Shown here in pieces: positions 58,447 to 64,000 of a stretch of DNA of 64,000 bases (position 1 is the stretch's first letter; each line of letters starts with the position of its first letter). Below the pieces are notes generated by a model. It made no database searches, was not told the origin of the DNA, and was given only the letters and a program-made list of their open reading frames with translations. Where the stretch lies: assembly GCA_039707655.1 (NCBI GenBank), contig CM077666.1, forward strand, positions 238,234,166-238,298,165, written 5' to 3'. The translations under genes and the position numbers were made by a program. Origin of the DNA: Elymus sibiricus (Eukaryota > Streptophyta > Magnoliopsida > Poales > Poaceae).

Positions 58447-59790
58447 ATGAGGATGCCGCCGAAGCGCACCATCGGAGGGAGTGGCGACGCCGGGGCTGCT
58501 GAACCACCTGAGCACGGCGTGAAGCTGGAGACAGAGGTTGTCGTCGCCGCCGACGAGGTCTCACGCGGGCAGAAGTGCGACAGCGACGGCGTCGTGCTTC
58601 CACTGCCGGAGCTGGAGGTCCACAGCGACTCCGGCGACAACTCCAACGACCACTCCGGCAACGACTCCGACGACGACGAAGAACCGGTTAGTCATCTATA
58701 CCCATTTATGTGGCAAATATATCCTAGGGTTTCTCTGGTCAGTCCTGCCTTCCCTTTTTGGAATAGAAATCCTATGGTTATGTTCTCTCAATCCATGAAA
58801 TCTGAGTTAGAATGGTACAAATGATAAGTGATTAATTGTTTCTTCTGTACAAATGATTTCTGCTAAAAATCCGACTAGGGACCCCTTTGGGGCGCAGGAT
58901 AACTTGTAATCCTCATACTTCTGTTGTTGTGTATTTCCCTTTAGTTGTTGCTTTCGAACATCTCCTCTTAGAGCTGATGTATGATACTATGTGGGTTTCA
59001 TTCGAGTAATGGAACCAGGGAGGAGCCTCCCTGTTCTTCCAAAAAAGTAATCCGACTAGGGTTAGTGTTGCTAATAATTCGTAGCCAGATCTTGACAATT
59101 GATTTTGATGCCAAAAGTCGTTGGCATGCCAAATTTTGATCCTACTTTACGGCATTTAAATTGGTTTGATGCCAAAAATCGTCGGCATGCCAAATTTTGG
59201 CAACTCCCAAATGTTCGCTAGAGATTAGTTTGCATTCCATTATCCATTGCCAATCTCACAAAAGGTTGCCAAGTGTTGGCAACTTTTGATTTTGCCAAAT
59301 GTCGGTAGCAAACCAAACTTTTGATTCTGCCAAATGTTGGTAGCAAAACAATCAGACTCTTAATTTTGTTGCACTAAGTTGTGTGCTCTCTATTTATGCA
59401 TATCTTCATCAAGATCACTTGATGATTTAGGGTTCACGCTGTCACAGGATATATTATGTTTCATAAACTCTGCCTGCTGAATTCGCATTATTATAAAATA
59501 TACTGACGCCACATTTTTTACTATATGTATAGGTGTTATCTGACTATGTCGACAGCGAGGACGAAGATGCCTAGAGGAGGTACAAGAGGTTAAACCTCAG
59601 GGAGCTTTATGCAGGACTGCATAACAGGCGTGTGAGGACCTGGAATATGGGCTTTGGATGCCCGTTTTGCAACCAAAAGCTTCATCATGAGTATGAAAGT
59701 GTTCTGCGCATGCAAGAGGACGAGCCGTTGGCTCCTTCAAGCAGAGTACCTGGAGAAGCTTCACCTTCGTGCAGGCCTGCCGGCAGATGA
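58447..59790 (+). pseudogene. Two-exon gene with acidic N-terminus and CPFC zinc-finger-like motif, one amber codon
   Basis: Exon 1 (58447-58686) starts MRMPPKRTIGGSGD and ends in an Asp/Ser-rich acidic run at a GTTAGT donor. Exon 2 starts after TATAG at about 59533 in matching phase: VLSDYVDSEDEDA, then TAG (59572-59574), then RRYKRLNLRELYAGLHNRRV and RTWNMGFGCPFCNQKLHHEY, with a TGA at about 59790. The GCPFC..K block resembles the zinc-finger XS type seen in plant SGS3-like proteins and in CACTA-borne ORFs; only the first Cys pair is clear. A CGCACACGGTT motif follows near 60035, so this is probably CACTA cargo. An alternative is a decayed host gene. Confidence 0.5.
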
Positions 59791-60546
59791 GATGTGGGAT
59801 TGAACTATGGCTATGTAGTGTCTTAATTATAACTATGCTTGAGTATGCTTAATATCAGTTGAACTATGGTTGAACAATGCTTGAGTATGCTTATTATCTA
59901 TGCCTGAGAATGCTTTTATATATCTATGTTTACTTATGTCTAGATGTGGGATGAGTATGCAATCAGTTTGGTTGATGGAATTTTATGCTTCTCTTATAGC
60001 AACATATGATTGCCCACACCACACACAGAGTGATGTTAATCGCACACGGTTGAGTCTACCAAACCGTTGCCTCCGAAACGCATTCTGGCCTCTGGGACAG
60101 AAAACCCTCACCACCCAATTCAAAAAGGAAAAAAGAAAACCCTCACCACCCCCACGTCACAATTCCCCCCTCCCCGTCCCCAGTCGCACCTGCACTCCTC
60201 CGCGACTCTGCATGTCACCGCCTATCGCAGCGGCAACCACTTAGCTCGACGCCTGTCGCCGACGCCGGCTGCCGGCAAACCCCACCACATTTCGCCACTG
60301 CCGCTTGTTGCCGCCTATCGCCACCGACTTTCTCGACGCTGCTCGCCGTCGTCCCAGCTTCGCCCGATTGGGGAATTTGCGGTATTGGAGCTTTTTCTGA
60401 TGGAGAACCAAGTAACCAATTTACTGAAATATTCGATCATCTCTATCCCAGTCTGTCTGCCCCTTTTAATCACCCAGCCGAAATCGATGTGGATTCATTT
60501 TTCTTCTAGCTGATTCGAGGGTTTTCTTTCATTCATAGAGTGTACA
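59791..60546. other. Spacer: repeats, CACTA-like motif, then GC-rich leader
   Basis: 59800-59960 is AT-rich with GAACTATG..TGAGTATGCTTA repeats. ATCGCACACGGTTGAG near 60034 matches the CACTA3 subterminal motif. 60070-60540 is C-rich with many CGCC(T/A)(A/C)TCGC phrases and may be the leader and first intron of the next gene. Confidence 0.4.
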
Positions 60547-63331
60547 ATGGAAGGAGACATCAGGCCTATGCGGCCTCGGCCAGACAGCCGAGAAGTTCCA
60601 TCTCACCGTACCAGCTGGCTTCAGGAATCGCACGGTATGTTCAATCTCACCCGACCTCGGTTGGCATGGCCTACTTTTCTGAACATATAGTATATATTGC
60701 TACATTTGGATAAAAGGTGCCACATGCAGTATATACGTCAAAGGGGATTTTTCTTCTTTCTATATTAGGCAAATTAATGATGTAATGTTCTTTCGATTAC
60801 TCTCATATTTGCATGACATCATGGTTACACTATCTGTTTAACTATAAATTTGTGTCCTTTGATTTCAACTGCTATGTAGTGTTCTTTCAATTACTCCCAT
60901 ATTTGCATGTTACCCTATTCTTTAACAATCCTATCATTTCCTGAAGTACATCCCTTGCTTTGTAACAGCAACTGTACTACACAATCTTGGCCTTTACATA
61001 ACTGAAGACTCCAGGAATGTCATATTGAACACAAACCATGGATCTAAAATCATTGCTTCTGTAAAACTTGATGAACATGGTCATTACTATTTTGGCGTGG
61101 GCCTTTGGACAGAAATTTCTAAGTTTTATGTAACGAAAGCTGGCACTAAAATTGCACTACACCTAAAAGAGCCTGGTCATATGATATATGCTAACTTCCC
61201 CACTGATATCATCCGTCCGGACTTTGTTCCAAGTAAGTGTTCTTTTCAAGTATCTACATGTTGACTTACCTAGCAATATCAAAGTAATTGTGTAGTATTT
61301 AAGCAACCAATAGGGATTCCATTTTCTGACTCTGTTAAGTCTGTTCCTACCTAGTAACTTCTAGTTACCAATACACTTTTCTTCTAACCTGTTCTAACTT
61401 AATATTCCCTATCCTCCCACTCCTCCAGTCCTATCAGATAGCGTCGCCGCCGAGGAGACTCCGGAGGTGGAGGACAAGGCTGCCAACAAGCGGAGGTGGG
61501 TCGAGCAAGAACCGCAAGCGACTCCGACGGGCCTAGACTTCATTAGCTGCCTCCCCGATGATATGTTGATTGTCATCATCTCCCTTCTCCCAATCAAATA
61601 TGGCACACGGACCACCGTCCTTTCCCGGCGGTGGCGCCCCCTATGGCATTCCACCCCTCTCGACCTCATTGACGTCCACAAGCTCTGCCATGGCTATCAC
61701 AAAAGCTTGGATGCGTTGTCCCAGATCCTCGGCAGGCACCTTGGCCCAATCAGAGGCCTTATCACAGGCAAGTTCCATTCCAATGGCAAGGACCGAGCCA
61801 AGCTTGATGAGTGGTTCCGATCCCCCACCCTAGATCACCTCGAGGAGCTCAGTTATAATGATGGACATATGCGCTTGCTGCCACCGTCCGCGTTCCACCT
61901 CGCGCCCACGCTGCGGGTCGCTAGGTTCATGAACTGCCATTTGCCCCCGATTAATGACGCACCCGCTCTTTTTCTCCCTCGACTAAAGCACCTCGAGCTC
62001 GTCACTGTCTGCATCCCCAAGGATGACATGGAGCGCCTGCTCCGCGGCTGTACTACACTCGAGTAGCTTCGTCTTCAGGCGATCAATGGGTTGAGTAGCT
62101 TCCACATCACCTCCATGACTCTCCGGACAATTTATGTGCATTACTGGTGCTGTAACAAGAGATCACAGAAGGTGTATCACAGTATGGTCATTGAGGACAC
62201 ACCTTTACTTGAGAAATTACTTGTAGTTGATCAACGAGGTCCAACAAGAATCAGATTGACAGTGGTGGGCTACTCGTCTGTCAAATTCTCCAAACTTGTT
62301 ATTGGATCCACACCCGTTCAGGTACAACATTCGCCTTCTTCTTCTCCTTCTTGAATTAACATTTTTTCTAGTTTTGAAGATGTATGTTCATCTGTCATCC
62401 AGAAAATGAACCTGACAAGCTTGACAACGTATTTGCGCACAGTGAAGGTCTTCGCACTAGAATCTATCGGCCCGAACCTGGACGAAGTTGTCAGTTTCCT
62501 GAGATGCTTTCTGTGCCTGGAGAAGCTATATATCGAGGTGATGCTCCTTTCCTGTAGAATGTTAACCATAAGGGAGTTCAATTTTTTGGTACCTTATCCC
62601 AAGTTTACGATGACGAATGTACTACGATTTCTGAAGGAATTTTGGAGGATTTCAGTACATTGATGTTTTTTCCCTACAGTGGTTGCTTGATTCATAAGGT
62701 TACAATCCATATGCATTTCTCCTTTCAATTCATATGTACTAGTTTTCATAGGTAAATTTCCATCCACTCCAACCTCTTGGGAAGAACCTATGTTTTTCTA
62801 GATTGTAATCAAATGCCCTGTTAATCATGTAGGATCGAAGATGGCATGTCACTCTATTCGTGTATTTTAGAAATCCTGCAAATCAAAGAGGCCTGTAGTA
62901 GTGTTCAAAAGTGCATGTAGGCACTAATACATTCTCTTCTTTTGCAGATAAGATTAGGCCCGGTAGTGGATAATGTGATACAATATAACAACCACATCGA
63001 ATGCGTTGATCTACATCTCTCAGAAATTACTTTGAACTCCTACCGAGGGACCTTACCGGAGATTATATTCGCCAGGTTCTTTGTAATGAGAGCAAGGGTG
63101 CTAAAGGTAATGAGGCTTGCCCTACATTTGCTTCGCAAAACTGAATGGTTTGTTGATCAGTGCCGGCGGCTACGGCAGAATGGAAAAGGCTCTGCAAAAG
63201 TTGAATTTCATTTTGGAAGTTCAACTGACAGAGTAATCGGAAGTCCTTATGTCAAGCCCATACATGACTTGTCAGTGGATAATCCCTTTGCAGAAATGTT
63301 GAGGTTTCGAAACGGGTGTTACAAGTTGTAA
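60547..63331 (+). pseudogene. Five-exon B3-like / F-box / FBD fusion gene with one amber codon
   Basis: Exons at 60547-60634, 60969-61232, 61429-62321, 62403-62537 and 62948-63331 have GT..AG borders and agreeing phases, giving 587 residues plus stop. Exon 2 is B3-like (KIIASVKLDEHGHYYFGVGL, then FYVTKAGTKIALHLKEPG). Exon 3 has no upstream ATG of its own and enters from exon 2 in phase. It encodes an F-box (LPDDMLIVIISLLPIKYG, VLSRRWRPLW) and LRR-like repeats. Exon 5 holds an FBD-type end (HIECVDLHLSEITLNSYRGT, ARFFVMRARVLKVMRL). F-box proteins select targets for SCF ubiquitin ligases. TAG at 62064-62066 would cut the protein just after the LRR start. Exon 1 is least certain: another frame there (KFHLTVPAGFRNRT) looks more B3-like but would need a one-base change at the acceptor. 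Confidence 0.65.
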
Positions 63332-64000
63332 TATTAGTTTGAACCTCTCATATGTCCAAGTTCAGCTAATCAGCGCGGGCGTCTGCAGCTGCATGAGCTG
63401 AATTTCATTTCTAATATCAGTTTGAACCTTGTAATTAATCTTCAAATTTGAGCCTTCTAACTCTAGAATTTGAACCTTGTAATATTTTGGGCTTTTGTTG
63501 TACAATCATTGAAATGGCATCATATGAGACTCGTATATTGGTAGTACTATTTTGATATTCATATGCAATGGACGATTAATATCTGGACATCAATGGACTT
63601 GATTTTATTTACCATTCTCGAATGTGTTTCCGCTGTCGATCTCAATCGCAAACGATCTATATTGCGGACATGACAGCGATCTTCAACATTATTGTACACA
63701 TTTGCTTTCCTCAACTATGTGCCCAGAATTATCGCACTCGAGTGTCCGTCATTACCTGTCTATGTAACTTTGACCTCATCACCCACGGGTAAACTTGGCG
63801 CCTCTTCGAGCCCACGCGTGGTCATATGAAATGCGTGTGGGGTGCTCAACAGCTCAAGCATGCACTGGAATCCTCCGCTAGGAACGCGGTGACAAGACGT
63901 GATGATTACAGGTCGTGCAGCCCCCATTTATTACAGCAGCCATTTAACCCTTGTGTCTCTTCAACCTTTCGATCACGCCCCAGTATTGCAAGAAGCACAC
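63332..64000. other. 3' flank, no further gene seen
   Basis: Probable 3' untranslated sequence of the preceding gene to about 63560, with a duplicated GAATTTCATTT/CTAATATCAGTTTGAACC phrase. ATCGCAAACGATC near 63645 weakly resembles the CACTA subterminal motifs. No gene recognised. Confidence 0.4.

Overview
The window is gene-poor, repeat-dominated nuclear DNA from a large-genome grass, most likely a Triticeae species (wheat, barley or a relative). The grounds are deeply nested Gypsy LTR retrotransposons, several CACTA transposons with arrays of subterminal repeats, non-autonomous elements with LTRs of about 4 kb and initiator-Met primer sites, and a Stowaway MITE. I saw no bacterial operons, CRISPR array, rRNA gene or convincing tRNA gene.

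Left part (1-33319) is one nest. The outermost host is a CACTA element (CACTA2; pieces at 18786-19366 and 31938-33319, right end at 33319). It holds Gypsy element A (minus strand, 5' LTR 17863-18785, running off the left edge) and a decayed element B with LTRs of about 4 kb (19367-31937). Element A's gag is split by CACTA1 (262-16391). CACTA1's own B3-like gene is split by Gypsy element D (1140-13502). D is split by E (6990-10740), a relative in the opposite orientation. Element B is likewise broken by a truncated Gypsy, C (23090-24989). Four insertions are supported by target-site duplications: gtgac/gtgac for D (exact), aacca/aacca for F (exact), gta/gca for CACTA1 and ggtca/ggtcg for B.

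Middle part (33320-39462) is mostly unassigned: microsatellite-rich DNA, an LTR remnant, a decayed Stowaway and a GC-rich gene-like start. It ends in a tandem array of about 375-bp units that each carry an exon-like module. A third CACTA end (TIR CACTGGTGCAG) starts at 39463 and is followed by a minus-strand B3-like pseudogene (40222-42991).

Right part (43690-57470) is an irregular tandem array with units of about 260-390 bp. It is interrupted by element F (44051-55287), an intact-looking 11.2-kb non-autonomous element with LTRs of about 4.1 kb. F lacks pol but carries a 265-residue ORF whose first 100 residues resemble a double-stranded-RNA-binding fold. To the right lie a short zinc-finger-like gene with one amber codon (58447-59790) and a five-exon gene (60547-63331) whose splice phases join a B3-like segment to an F-box and FBD protein, again with one in-frame amber codon.

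Two themes recur. B3-like genes appear three times in or beside CACTA ends. Nearly all in-frame stops in the decayed genes are TAG at positions where CAG (Gln) or CTGG (Leu/Trp context) would be expected, the pattern left by deamination of methylated cytosine at CHG sites. All family names rest on motif recognition without database searches.
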